NCBI GenBank assembly: GCA_964547995.1
Contig: CAZJRB010000151.1
Location: forward strand, 1-15,158
Length of the DNA stretch: 15,158 bases
Reading direction: 5' to 3'
Origin: CAZJRB01 sp964547995
GTDB lineage: Bacteria; Planctomycetota; Planctomycetia; Pirellulales; Thermoguttaceae
Positions within the stretch are counted from its first letter, which is position 1, and the number at the start of each line of letters is the position of its first letter. A program made the position numbers and the translations under genes. This document shows, piece after piece, positions 1 to 8,395 of the stretch. The notes under the pieces are model-generated. The model did not search any database and had not been told where the DNA came from. It saw nothing but the letters and a program-made list of their open reading frames with translations.

Positions 1-75
1 TGAACCCTCAGCCGTCAACTTTCCTCCTTTGGTTGCGGCCTCGGCCGCGCTAAGACAATGCGGGATTTTCCACGG

Positions 76-150
76 CTACTTCTTTCGGATGCAGTAGACG
101 TTCTTCATTCCTACGAGAAACATGCTGCCTTTCGAGACAGCCGGGGTATC
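76..150 (-). pseudogene. C-terminal end of a PQQ-like beta-propeller protein (fragment)
   Basis: On the minus strand the frame ending at the TAG at 76-78 reads TPAVSKGSMFLVGMKNVYCI followed by RKK and stop. This fits the last blade of PQQ/quinoprotein-like beta-propeller repeat proteins (pattern PAV..G.ifv.g...lyCI.KK), which are abundant in planctomycetes. The match is lost at about 145, exactly where plus-strand alpha-galactosidase sequence begins, so only about 25 codons remain. Downstream of its stop (1-75) lie a GC-rich palindrome at 35-48 and an AGGAGG motif readable on the minus strand near the window edge, with no gene I can support. The fragment is short, so the family call is tentative. 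Confidence 0.4.
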
Positions 151-1046
151 CTTGCAACGGTTGGCCGCAGACCGGGACATGGGAGGTCGACCTGAAGCGG
201 TTCCCCAAAGGGCTGCGAGCTATCAGCGACCACGCCCGCGCCCTCGGCGTCAAGACGCTCGTCTGGTTCGAGCCGGAGCGCGTGGCGGGCAGGACCTGGC
301 TGGCCGAGAACCATCCCGAATGGCTGCTGGGCGGCACCTTGCTGAACCTCGGCAACCCAGACGCCCGAACGTGGCTCACTGATCACGTAGATTGCGTCAT
401 CCGTGAGCAGGGCATCGACCTGTACCGCCAGGATTTCAACATGGACCCGCTCGGTTTCTGGCGGCGAAACGACCTCGAGACCATGCGGCGTGCAGTTGCC
501 TTGCACCCGACCGACTACAACTACTCGGACCTCAATGCTAAGCAGGCGTTCCACCAAAGCCTGTTTGAGTGGATCCCCTATTTCGGCTCGAACACCATGC
601 CGATCGGCACGGTCGACGCCTATGGGTTTCGCAGCGGCCATGCGATGGCGGTCGTCCTCGGTTACGATCTGCGGCGGAAAGAACTGGATTATGCACTGCT
701 GCGGAAGCTCACGAACGAGTGGTGGCAAGTAGCCGAGTGCTACTACGGCGATTACTATCCGTTGACGCCGTACAGTCGGCGCGAGGAAGGCTGGTGCGCC
801 TGGCAGTTTCATCGGCCCGAACAAGGCAACGGGATGGTGCAGGCCTTTCGCCGCCCCAAGAGCGAGGCGACGACCAAGCGATTCAAGCTGCACGGACTTG
901 ACCCGACCGCCGAGTACGAGATCGTAAACTTTGACGTGAATACGCCAAGGAAAGCAACAGGGAAGGAGTTGATGGAACAGGGCCTGCTCGTCGAGATCAA
1001 GGACAAACCCGGCGCGGCAGTGGTCAAATATCGCCCAGGCTCTTGA
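144..1046 (+). pseudogene. GH36-like alpha-galactosidase, 5'-truncated and internally deleted
   Basis: The frame is open from 54, but recognisable homology starts at about 144 (GYPCNGWPQTGTWEVD) and has no start codon or signal peptide. What follows is the catalytic half of a GH36/melibiase-type alpha-galactosidase: the VWFEPERV strand at 255-281, LLNLGNPDARTWL, and YRQDFNMDP with the expected nucleophile Asp at 432-434. A possible acid/base Asp lies at 513-515 (TDYNY), then IPYFG, AYGFRS and a C-terminal beta domain ending at TGA 1044-1046. At 459-467 FWR runs straight into RNDLETMRR. Family members normally have roughly 40 residues here, ending in a conserved CASGGR stretch. Lack of the 5' half and of this core segment makes a working enzyme unlikely. 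The rest is free of stops, so decay is recent or the locus is mis-assembled. The next gene starts 100 bp downstream on the same strand. Confidence 0.8.
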
Positions 1047-1146
1047 CCACGCTCAACGGATTTCCGCTTTCCAGCGTCTGTGGTATCATAACAGCATCGA
1101 TGGCAACGGAACACCCGAGTAGGGAACTACGCCAAGGAGATTTGCC

Positions 1147-2571
1147 ATGACTGTTACACGATACGAGTTGATGCTCTCGGCAGCGATGGTGGTGATTGTA
1201 CTTGTGGTTGCAGGCATCTCGGTTGCTGCAAACGAATTGGTGCAGAACTGCGACTTTGGCCGCAAAGAGCAAAAGGTAGCGGATCATTGGTCCGTCTGGA
1301 TGCCGGAGTGGGCACCCGCGGCTTGTACCGTGCGCAGCACCTCCGACGGTCTCTTGATCGACGCTCCGGGACGACCCTACGCGGTTGGCGGTGTGTGGCA
1401 GGATATCGAGGGCATCAAGCCGGGCAAGGCATACGCTGTGAACGTAACCTGTCGGGCAAAAGGCATTTCGAGTGCCTATCGTTCCGTGTTGGTTCGGCTG
1501 ACTTGGATGCGTGGGACCAAGAAGCTTCACCCCGCGGGAATGCTCGTTCGTGGGCCGACTTCGAGTCCTGAAGATGGCAAGCCAACTTTTCAAGACGTGC
1601 TGGTGGCCCCTAAAGAAGCCGACAGAGCCCGATTGTCACTGGAGGTGAAGTGGCCGCGCGGCGGGGCCGTCTGTTTCGAGCGTGTCAGTCTGAAACCGAC
1701 AGAGCCGCCGGCCCCTCGCAAGGTGAAGATCGGCACAGTCTACCTCCGGCCGCGAAACGGCACGCCGGAAAAGAATCTGGAGCTGTTCTGCAAACAGGTC
1801 GACGCCGCCGGGAAGCTGGATTTGGACATTGTCTGTCTGCCGGAAGCGATCACCATGGTGGGGACGTCGAAAACCGGCGTGCGATGCGCCGAGTCGATTC
1901 CCGGACCATCCACGAAACAGCTCGGCAAGGCCGCCAAGAGAAACAAGCTGTGGGTGGTGGCCGGGCTGTACGAACGCGACGGGGAAAGAATCTACAACAC
2001 GGCCGTGCTGCTCAATCGAGAGGGCCAACTGGCAGGAAAATACCGCAAAGTCCACCTGCCGCGCGAAGAGTGGAAGAAGGGGATCACGCCGGGACATGAG
2101 TATCCGGTCTTTGAAACCGATTTCGGGACCATCGCGATCCAGATATGTTACGACTGGTTCTTTCCCGAACCCGAACAGCTCTTTGCGTTTCAGGGTGCGG
2201 AGATCCTTTTTGCACCCACATGGGGCAACACGTTGCCGGACCGGGACGGCAGAGCGGAGGGCGAGACCGTGTTCCGCGCCCGCGCCCGGGACAACGGAGT
2301 GTATCTCGTGCCGTCGGTCTATGACGGCAACAGCCTGATTATCGATCCGATGGGAAGGATCCTCGCCAACAACAAGGGCGCCAGCGGCGTGTTCTGGTGC
2401 GAGGTGGACCTCAGCCAACGAGAGCGTCTTCCGTGGGTTGGCTACTGGCGTTCGATCGGCCCTCGCGACCGCATGCCGGGTACGTACGGACCGCTCATGA
2501 AGGACCCGCCGGAGCCGACGTACGGTCGGGCGGCCGAACAGCTTTCCAAATTGCGACCCCAGAAAGAGTGA
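1147..2571 (+). CDS. Secreted nitrilase-superfamily carbon-nitrogen hydrolase with carbohydrate-binding-like N-terminal domain
   Basis: This 474-residue protein hydrolyses a C-N bond (amide, nitrile or carbamoyl). Residues 190-425 form the nitrilase fold with the full Glu-Lys-Cys triad visible: Glu233 in CLPEAI, Lys301 in KYRKVHL and Cys334 in QICYDW. Residues 8-28 are a hydrophobic signal or anchor sequence (AMVVIVLVVAGISVAA). Residues 29-185 resemble a jelly-roll module of the CBM4/9 type (NCDFG, GVWQDIEGIKPGKAYAV, CFERVSL), unusual on a nitrilase and consistent with action on a glycan-linked amide outside the cytoplasm. The start is supported by AAGGAGA at 1134-1140, six bases before the ATG. 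Seven bases separate its stop from the lyase ATG, so the two are probably co-transcribed. Substrate unknown; N-acyl or ureido groups on sugars or peptides are possible. Confidence 0.85.
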   Translation: MTVTRYELMLSAAMVVIVLVVAGISVAANELVQNCDFGRKEQKVADHWSVWMPEWAPAACTVRSTSDGLLIDAPGRPYAVGGVWQDIEGIKPGKAYAVNVTCRAKGISSAYRSVLVRLTWMRGTKKLHPAGMLVRGPTSSPEDGKPTFQDVLVAPKEADRARLSLEVKWPRGGAVCFERVSLKPTEPPAPRKVKIGTVYLRPRNGTPEKNLELFCKQVDAAGKLDLDIVCLPEAITMVGTSKTGVRCAESIPGPSTKQLGKAAKRNKLWVVAGLYERDGERIYNTAVLLNREGQLAGKYRKVHLPREEWKKGITPGHEYPVFETDFGTIAIQICYDWFFPEPEQLFAFQGAEILFAPTWGNTLPDRDGRAEGETVFRARARDNGVYLVPSVYDGNSLIIDPMGRILANNKGASGVFWCEVDLSQRERLPWVGYWRSIGPRDRMPGTYGPLMKDPPEPTYGRAAEQLSKLRPQKE

Positions 2572-2577
2572 ATCACA

Positions 2578-4656
2578 ATGAGGGACTACTACGTAATCTT
2601 ACCTACTTGTCTCATGCTGGGGGTCGTGCTCAGCCGGCCTGATGAGGCGATGTCCCAGCGCGGAATCGGTGGCGAGAAAGGGGCCCCGATGCGTGTTCAC
2701 CCCGTACCGAAAGAGCATCCTCGGTTGCTTGGATCGCTTGACCGGTTACAGCGTTTGGCTCGGGATCGCGCCGAGGCGTATCAGCGGGTCGTCCGCGTGG
2801 CCCGGCAACAGAAGGCGGATGAGCATTCCAAAATGGTTTCCATGGCTTTGGTTTCTGCAATCGAGAAGGACCAACGCCTGGGCCGCCAGGCCATTGAGAT
2901 GGCGTTGAAGACGATCGGTGGCCCCATCAAGAAGGGGCACATCCCGTTCGGCAACGATCTGGCACGATGCGCGGTCGTGTACGACCTTTGCCATCCCTAT
3001 TGGACGCCGGCGGAGCGCGCAAAATTCTTCGACTACATGAACAAGACCGTCGATGCGAACGTTCGCTCGGAAACTCACGTCTTCCACAACGGATGGTATG
3101 GCTACAAGAACTGGGGGATTGGCCTGGCGTGCTACGCCACGTATTACGAGAACCCGCGGGCAGCGGAGATCCTGCGTTCGCTTCAACAGGAGTTTCTCAC
3201 CAGGGCGGGGCCGGCGCTCGAGCTGGCCGGCGACGGCGGCGGTTGGGCTGAAGGCTACTACGTCAACTACTGGCTCTACGAAGGGCTCTTCTTCTGTGAG
3301 GCGGCTCGATTCTGCGAGGGGAAAGACTCCTACGCCCTGGCCCCGAAGTTCTTTCGTAATCGGGCGATCGCGAGCATGTTCGAGACCTATCCCGGAATTG
3401 GGATCTACAACTCGCGGCGGCCGGTACCCATGGGCGACGGTGGAGGACGGGTCTTCGGCGGCGACCGGGACAAGGCCCTTTCCGCACGGCGCATTCTGGT
3501 CAACCATTTCGGCAACGACCCCGACCACCGTGCAGTGAACACCTTCAACGAAACGACCCCTCGCTCGAGCGTCGGCAACTACGCCTACAAGGATTTTCTT
3601 TGGCGGGACCCTGGGGTCAAGAAGTCTGATCTTGGCCGCTTCCGACTTTCGCATATCAGCCCGGGTCCGGGCTACGTGTACGCACGCAGTTCGTGGAACG
3701 AAGACGCCACCTACTTCTTCTTCAAGTGTGGCGATCGATTCACGGCGCACCAACACTTGGACGTGGGGCATTTTCTGATCTACAAACACGAAGAGTTGGC
3801 GGGCGACGGCGGGCACTACGACGATTTCGGCTCGCCACACGATGTCAACTACCACCTGCGATCCATAGCACACAACACCATTTTGATCCACGACCCCGCC
3901 GAGACCTGGCCCAACATCCGTGCCGGTGCGGTCACCGGGAACGACGGTGGTCAGGCGCACAACTGGCCGCATCACAACGGCGCGGTTACCGACCCGGCGG
4001 CGTGGCACAAAGACCGCCGACTCTACGATATCGGCGACATCCCGGCCTTTGAGGATTGCGGACCCTACGTCTATGTTGCCGGAGATTGTACCAAGGCCTA
4101 CTCGCCGAAGAAGCTGGCATATTTCACCCGCCAGATTGTCTTTGTGCGGCCGGGCACCTTCGTCATTTTTGATCGGGTTGCGTCCAAGGATCCCCGCTTC
4201 AAGAAGACGTGGCTGTTGCAGGCAATGAAGCAACCGCAGGGGAAACCGCCCAACATGGTGATCACCAACGGTAAAGGCCGACTGTTCGTCCAAACGTTGC
4301 TGCCACGCGACGCCGAGGTGAAGTTGCATGACGGCGAGAGCCTTTACAGCTACGGTGGCAAGACCTATATCCCACGGCGCAACACCGGGCCGGCGCCGGA
4401 GTGTCGGGTCGAGATTTCGCCGTCGAAACCGGCCCGCGTGGACTACTTCCTGCACGTCCTGACAGCTACCGACGCGACTGCCGAGTCCACCCACAATGCC
4501 ACGCTTCAAGAAACGGACAGCGAAATCAGTGCCGTTCTTGGCAATGCAACCATCTCCTTCGACAAGGCCAAAGTAGGAGGTTCTGTTACGATCGCCGGAC
4601 GTCGCCGGCCTCTTGCCCGCAAGATCACTGCTACTCAACCTGACAGGCGGCGGTGA
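2578..4656 (+). CDS. Heparinase II/III-like polysaccharide lyase
   Basis: This 692-residue protein belongs to the heparinase II/III-like superfamily, which cleaves uronic-acid-containing polysaccharides by beta-elimination. Residues about 40-330 match the helical (alpha/alpha) toroid: HNGWYGYKNWGIG near 170-182 and GDGGGWAEGYYVNYW near 217-232. Residues about 350-660 match the C-terminal beta-sandwich with HQHLDVGHFLIYK (391-403), GDGGHYDDFGSP and AHNTILIHDP. His170, Tyr227 or Tyr228 and His391 are candidate catalytic residues by rough analogy with His202, Tyr257 and His406 of Pedobacter heparinase II; that mapping is inference. The N-terminus (VILPTCLMLGVVL) looks like a weak signal sequence. 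It starts seven bases after the nitrilase-like stop. A 646-codon open frame lies antisense to it but resembles no protein family. Substrate (heparin/heparan, alginate, ulvan-like) is not determinable. Confidence 0.85.
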   Translation: MRDYYVILPTCLMLGVVLSRPDEAMSQRGIGGEKGAPMRVHPVPKEHPRLLGSLDRLQRLARDRAEAYQRVVRVARQQKADEHSKMVSMALVSAIEKDQRLGRQAIEMALKTIGGPIKKGHIPFGNDLARCAVVYDLCHPYWTPAERAKFFDYMNKTVDANVRSETHVFHNGWYGYKNWGIGLACYATYYENPRAAEILRSLQQEFLTRAGPALELAGDGGGWAEGYYVNYWLYEGLFFCEAARFCEGKDSYALAPKFFRNRAIASMFETYPGIGIYNSRRPVPMGDGGGRVFGGDRDKALSARRILVNHFGNDPDHRAVNTFNETTPRSSVGNYAYKDFLWRDPGVKKSDLGRFRLSHISPGPGYVYARSSWNEDATYFFFKCGDRFTAHQHLDVGHFLIYKHEELAGDGGHYDDFGSPHDVNYHLRSIAHNTILIHDPAETWPNIRAGAVTGNDGGQAHNWPHHNGAVTDPAAWHKDRRLYDIGDIPAFEDCGPYVYVAGDCTKAYSPKKLAYFTRQIVFVRPGTFVIFDRVASKDPRFKKTWLLQAMKQPQGKPPNMVITNGKGRLFVQTLLPRDAEVKLHDGESLYSYGGKTYIPRRNTGPAPECRVEISPSKPARVDYFLHVLTATDATAESTHNATLQETDSEISAVLGNATISFDKAKVGGSVTIAGRRRPLARKITATQPDRRR

Positions 4657-4733
4657 CCCTTGCGACTGCGTTGACAAATTCGGCATCGCGGGTTACGTTC
4701 CGGGAACCACCCGAACCTCGAGGAATTGAGAAG

Positions 4734-7700
4734 ATGGTCCCAATCACCAGCCGAGCCATGTTGATCAGTGGTAATCACACGATACGCACTCAGGTGCCCT
4801 TTGCATTGGCCCTCTGTCTGATGGCTCTCTGTCTGATGATTTTGCCGGGGACGCCCCAAACGGCCACAGCACAGGTTTGCAACGTCAAAGTGGTAACCGA
4901 CGCCAGCCCCGATTACTACGACATGGCCAGCATGGTCCGCAGTGTCACGGGCCGCTGGTCCACGCCCGAGGAAAAATGCTGGGCGATGTTCTACTGGAAC
5001 CACCTTGCCCGCCGGCAGACCTCGCCGATGATCCTGCACGGCATGGAACTGACCGACCCGGTCCGCCAGTTCAACGACTACGGTTATATGATGTGCAGCA
5101 CGATCGCCGGGGCCAACTGCGCCATCTGGAACGAGATGGGAATGAAGGTGAAGTTCTGGGATATATCGCTCCACACGGTGTCCGAGTGTTTCTACGGCGG
5201 CCGCTGGCACATGGTCGACAATTCGATGTCGGCCATCTACACGCTCTGCGACGGCGTGACGATTGCCGGTGTCGAGGACATCGGACGCGACGGCGTCTGT
5301 TCCGCTTCGGACGGCAGAAGAGAGCCGGGACACATCGCCAAGTATCATTGCCTTAACGCGACGAGTTCGAACGGCTTTCTGACCGGCGCCGACTGCCCGC
5401 GGGATCTTGCCCAGGAATACCGGTGCTTCAAGCCTTCGGGATTGAAATACCGCTGGTACTACAACAACTGGGATTGGGGACACCGATACATCTTGAACCT
5501 GCGAGGAGGCGAAGTCTATAACCGCCATTACCATAGCAAGGGAAACGAGCCCAAGTTCTACGTCCCGAACCAGGGCAAGGACCCGGAAGCCGCAAACCGC
5601 CGATACCGCATCCGCGGTAACGGCATCTGGACGTTTCGACCTCCATTGACGCCTGCCGACTATAAAGAATCTATTCACAGGCAGACAAACGTCGAAGCGA
5701 TGGCCCCGGCCGGGCTGCAGCCCGCCAAGGCCGAAACGCCCGCCGAAGTTGTCTTCAAGGTGCAGTCGGCCAACGTCGCCACGAGCCAGACGATCAAGGC
5801 GCACATCTTTCGAAAGACCGCGCAGGATGCCGCTGCCATCGCAGTTAGCGTTAACAACGGGCTAACGTGGAAGGACGTGTGGACTGCCGAGAAGACCGGC
5901 AAGATACCGGTAATGCTCGACTTGCTCGAAGAGGTCAACGGAGCGTACGAGATCCTCATACGCATTACGATGACGGCCAAATCCTCTTCGGGTGATGTGA
6001 CGTTGAAAGATTTTGAAGTCAAGACCGTCACCATGCTCAACAGCAAAACGCAACCCCAACTGAAGCTGGGCAAGAACACGATCTATGTCGGGCTCGGAGA
6101 CCAGACCGATTCGATCGTCCTTTGGCCGGAGCTGCAGGGAGGAAAGTATCGTTCCTGCGTCGTGGAAGAAAGCAACGTCACCACCAAAGAGAAACACCCG
6201 GGATACCAGGGCGTGCTCCACGCGATCAAGCCAAACGAAGAGGCGTACGTCGTCTACCGGATCGACGCCCCGACTGATATCACTCGGGTTACTTATGGTG
6301 GGCGGTTCTACAATCGGACGCCCAAAGCAGCAATACGTCTGTCGCATTCCTTCGACGGCGGCAAGACGTGGCAGAAGTCGTACGAGCTTACGAGCACGAA
6401 GCCCCCTTGGGACGTGATCCATTACGAACGGGTCGACAAGATCCCTTCCGGCGTGCGGTCGGTGCTGTTGAAGTACAGCTTGAGCGCCTCGGAAGCCGGG
6501 TCCTCGGCATGCAGCATCTACAGCGTTCGCATGGAAGCCAATCACCAGCCTGTGAAACCCGGCTTTCGACCGATCGAAGTCACGTTTCGCTGGAAGGAAA
6601 TCCAAAAGGACCGGTCGGTGATTGAGCGGAGCCACACACAACGAGTGGAGAAAACGCCGGCACGCTACACGATCAACGTTGGTGGAGCCGACCACCCCGC
6701 GGTCGACTCGCTACAGGTCAATCTCGCGGGTGCCGTGCCCGAAGTCCGATACGGCTACTCCGACGGCAAGGACGCAGGCGGCGAGAAGTTCGTCGACCGA
6801 TGGGTCTCCTACGGCCGGAACCTTTTGGAGGGAAAGCCATACACGGTGTCGGTTCCCCCGACGGGCGAGTGGGGAGGCTCCGACCCCGAGGGCAAGAAGC
6901 TCACCGACGGCGTCGCCGGCCCGCCGTACGCCGGAGGAATTGCCCTGAAATCTGCTTGCGCTTGGAATACCAAGCGCGGGCAACCGGAGATCACCGTCGA
7001 CATGGGCAAACCGCAGACGATCGGCGCCTTCCGCATCCACATCACCGCCGGCTGGCCTTGGTGGCAGGCACTACGAGGCGAAGTGAAAGACAAAGTGGAG
7101 GTCTTCACCTCGTCAGACGGCAAGAGCTACGAAAGCCGGGGAACGTTCAACATGGATTTGCGCCGCAAGGATGTCCCCATCAATCACATGCTCCCCGACG
7201 ACGAAACCACCGGCGGCTGGAACTTCGAACGAATCCTCGACCAGCCGGTTCGCGCACGGTACGTTCGGTTCAAGATCACGCCGAAGCGGATCCTCGGTGT
7301 CAGTGAAGTCCAGGCCCTGGAGTTTATCAAGTACGAGCCGTTCGATATCCGCATCGCGTTACCTGACGACACCTGTCCTTACCAAAAACCCATCCGAGGG
7401 ACACGACCGACCCCAAGTAGAGGAAGCCAAGCAACACGAAAAACGTCACGAACAACAAGCCGCCCAGGTTTTCCGATGGCCAACACGACAACAAACGGCC
7501 AATTTCCCGCATCGGCGCATACGACCATCATCGCACCCAACAGCGAATCCAATTCCAGCGTCACGCAGCGCGCCGGGTGTATCGATGGAGCAAACCGCCA
7601 AGGTACGGAACCGCAACGACGTCACCTTCGGACTCAGGTTCGACCCGTTGAGGCATCGGCGAGTTGCGATCCAGCGACAAGTGAGGTCGGGAATTGTGGT

Positions 7701-7757
7701 AATAGTCGAAGTACTCGACCAGGATTCGACGTAGATGTCGTTCGCCAAACAAGATGA
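4734..7757 (+). CDS. Exported transglutaminase-like protein with BNR-like and F5/8-type C (discoidin) domains; C-terminus replaced by IS sequence
   Basis: The frame is open from a GTG at 4653 overlapping the lyase stop, but ATG 4734 is the better start: GAGGAA at 4720-4725 sits eight bases upstream and the product has a signal peptide ending near TATAQ (residues 1-49). Residues about 95-165 look like a transglutaminase-like core with Cys121 (YMMCST), His147 (SLHTVSE) and Asp162 (HMVDNS), the usual Cys-His-Asp order and spacing. The middle has BNR-type elements (SVNNGLTW, SFDGGKTW). Residues about 700-880 resemble an F5/8-type C domain ending FIKYEPFDIRIALPDD. From codon 880 (7371-7373) the frame reads into the IS terminal repeat, adding about 128 low-complexity residues. 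This superfamily includes cysteine proteases, cross-linking enzymes and peptide:N-glycanases; here a protease or glycoamidase role is a guess. Confidence 0.7.
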   Translation: MVPITSRAMLISGNHTIRTQVPFALALCLMALCLMILPGTPQTATAQVCNVKVVTDASPDYYDMASMVRSVTGRWSTPEEKCWAMFYWNHLARRQTSPMILHGMELTDPVRQFNDYGYMMCSTIAGANCAIWNEMGMKVKFWDISLHTVSECFYGGRWHMVDNSMSAIYTLCDGVTIAGVEDIGRDGVCSASDGRREPGHIAKYHCLNATSSNGFLTGADCPRDLAQEYRCFKPSGLKYRWYYNNWDWGHRYILNLRGGEVYNRHYHSKGNEPKFYVPNQGKDPEAANRRYRIRGNGIWTFRPPLTPADYKESIHRQTNVEAMAPAGLQPAKAETPAEVVFKVQSANVATSQTIKAHIFRKTAQDAAAIAVSVNNGLTWKDVWTAEKTGKIPVMLDLLEEVNGAYEILIRITMTAKSSSGDVTLKDFEVKTVTMLNSKTQPQLKLGKNTIYVGLGDQTDSIVLWPELQGGKYRSCVVEESNVTTKEKHPGYQGVLHAIKPNEEAYVVYRIDAPTDITRVTYGGRFYNRTPKAAIRLSHSFDGGKTWQKSYELTSTKPPWDVIHYERVDKIPSGVRSVLLKYSLSASEAGSSACSIYSVRMEANHQPVKPGFRPIEVTFRWKEIQKDRSVIERSHTQRVEKTPARYTINVGGADHPAVDSLQVNLAGAVPEVRYGYSDGKDAGGEKFVDRWVSYGRNLLEGKPYTVSVPPTGEWGGSDPEGKKLTDGVAGPPYAGGIALKSACAWNTKRGQPEITVDMGKPQTIGAFRIHITAGWPWWQALRGEVKDKVEVFTSSDGKSYESRGTFNMDLRRKDVPINHMLPDDETTGGWNFERILDQPVRARYVRFKITPKRILGVSEVQALEFIKYEPFDIRIALPDDTCPYQKPIRGTRPTPSRGSQATRKTSRTTSRPGFPMANTTTNGQFPASAHTTIIAPNSESNSSVTQRAGCIDGANRQGTEPQRRHLRTQVRPVEASASCDPATSEVGNCGNSRSTRPGFDVDVVRQTR
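4809..4838 (+). repeat. 15-bp tandem duplication in the signal-peptide coding region
   Basis: Two adjacent 15-bp units (4809-4823 and 4824-4838) differ at one base and each encode ALCLM within the hydrophobic core of the predicted signal peptide of the transglutaminase-like protein. The duplication lengthens the hydrophobic stretch in frame. Confidence 0.7.
7373..7396 (+). repeat. Left terminal inverted repeat of the IS
   Basis: Starts CTGTCCTTACCAAAAACCC and pairs with the 8396-8420 copy with two substitutions and one single-base gap. It defines the left boundary and falls inside an open reading frame. Confidence 0.8.
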
Positions 7758-8206
7758 CATGATTCAGACATTCCCGGCGTATAGAACCGATTACCCGTTC
7801 GCAATATGGATTCTGCCAAGGCGAGCGAGGTCGTGACGCATCACAATGAAAACGTACAGGATACGGAACGGGACATCCGGCGGATGAGGTCGCGGATGAC
7901 ACGTTTGATGGGCGGACGGCCGGGTTTCCCAGCTTTCGATTTCCATCGCCAAAACAACTTGAATCCCTTTCGATGCCATTTGATGACGGTTGCAGGCTGG
8001 ACAATGGCCAGGGCGGATCGCCAGTTTGGCCAAAGCCGAGACAGCAATACCCAGAAGATGCGGTCGCGGGGCCGGAGTTTCGGGCGTTTGACGGTGTGCT
8101 TGTAGACGGCCACTTGCTGCCGCAGTGCGAGGTTTTCGGCGGCCATCGCATAGCGGCGAGAAAGGAAAGCCCTGAGGAAGAGGAAGATCGCTCGGAAGAT
8201 GCCCAT
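7561..8206 (-). pseudogene. Transposase with integrase core, two internal deletions and frameshifts
   Basis: The N-terminal part starts at ATG 8206 with AGGAGG a few bases upstream and reads MGIFRAIFLFLRAF, then a helix-turn-helix region with LALRQQVAVYKH and ending IRDLIRRMSR near 7880. The reading then shifts frame to VPFRILYVFIVMRHD (about 7836-7880), a short piece of the catalytic core. It shifts again to SPWQNPYCERVIGSIRRECL and on to HRYTRRAA, ending at the TGA at 7561-7563. The last block carries the final Glu of a DDE triad. From my memory of the family, about 75 and 65 residues are missing at the two joints, including the first two catalytic Asp residues, so the enzyme is inactive. 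Without intact relatives I cannot separate the IS3-like and IS481-like groups. Confidence 0.8.
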
Positions 8207-8395
8207 GGTGCTGTCCTCCTGCACTCGGCAAATGGGCAATCGTAGTGGAATGAGGCGGCGATATCAAACACCCTTCACATCTTTCCAAACCAGATGCAGA
8301 GTTCCCAGGTTCGGATTTTCCCTGGTCTAAGAAATCGGTTATGCTGACGTAAGATCCCAGTTTTCCCAGACGACGTAAGTCGTTACAGCGTAAGG

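Noticed and set aside
2746..4686. 646-codon open frame antisense to the heparinase-type gene
   Set aside because: High-GC sequence often leaves a long antisense frame open; the sense strand has recognisable domains and this one has none.
4653..4733. GTG 4653 as start of the transglutaminase-like protein
   Set aside because: It lacks a ribosome-binding site and would place 27 non-hydrophobic residues before the signal peptide; ATG 4734 has a good one.
7327..7564. Minus-strand frames that read like membrane protein segments (LGGLLFVTFFVLLGFLYLG)
   Set aside because: They lie inside the IS, run through its terminal inverted repeat and have no start signal; they are chance reading of IS non-coding sequence.
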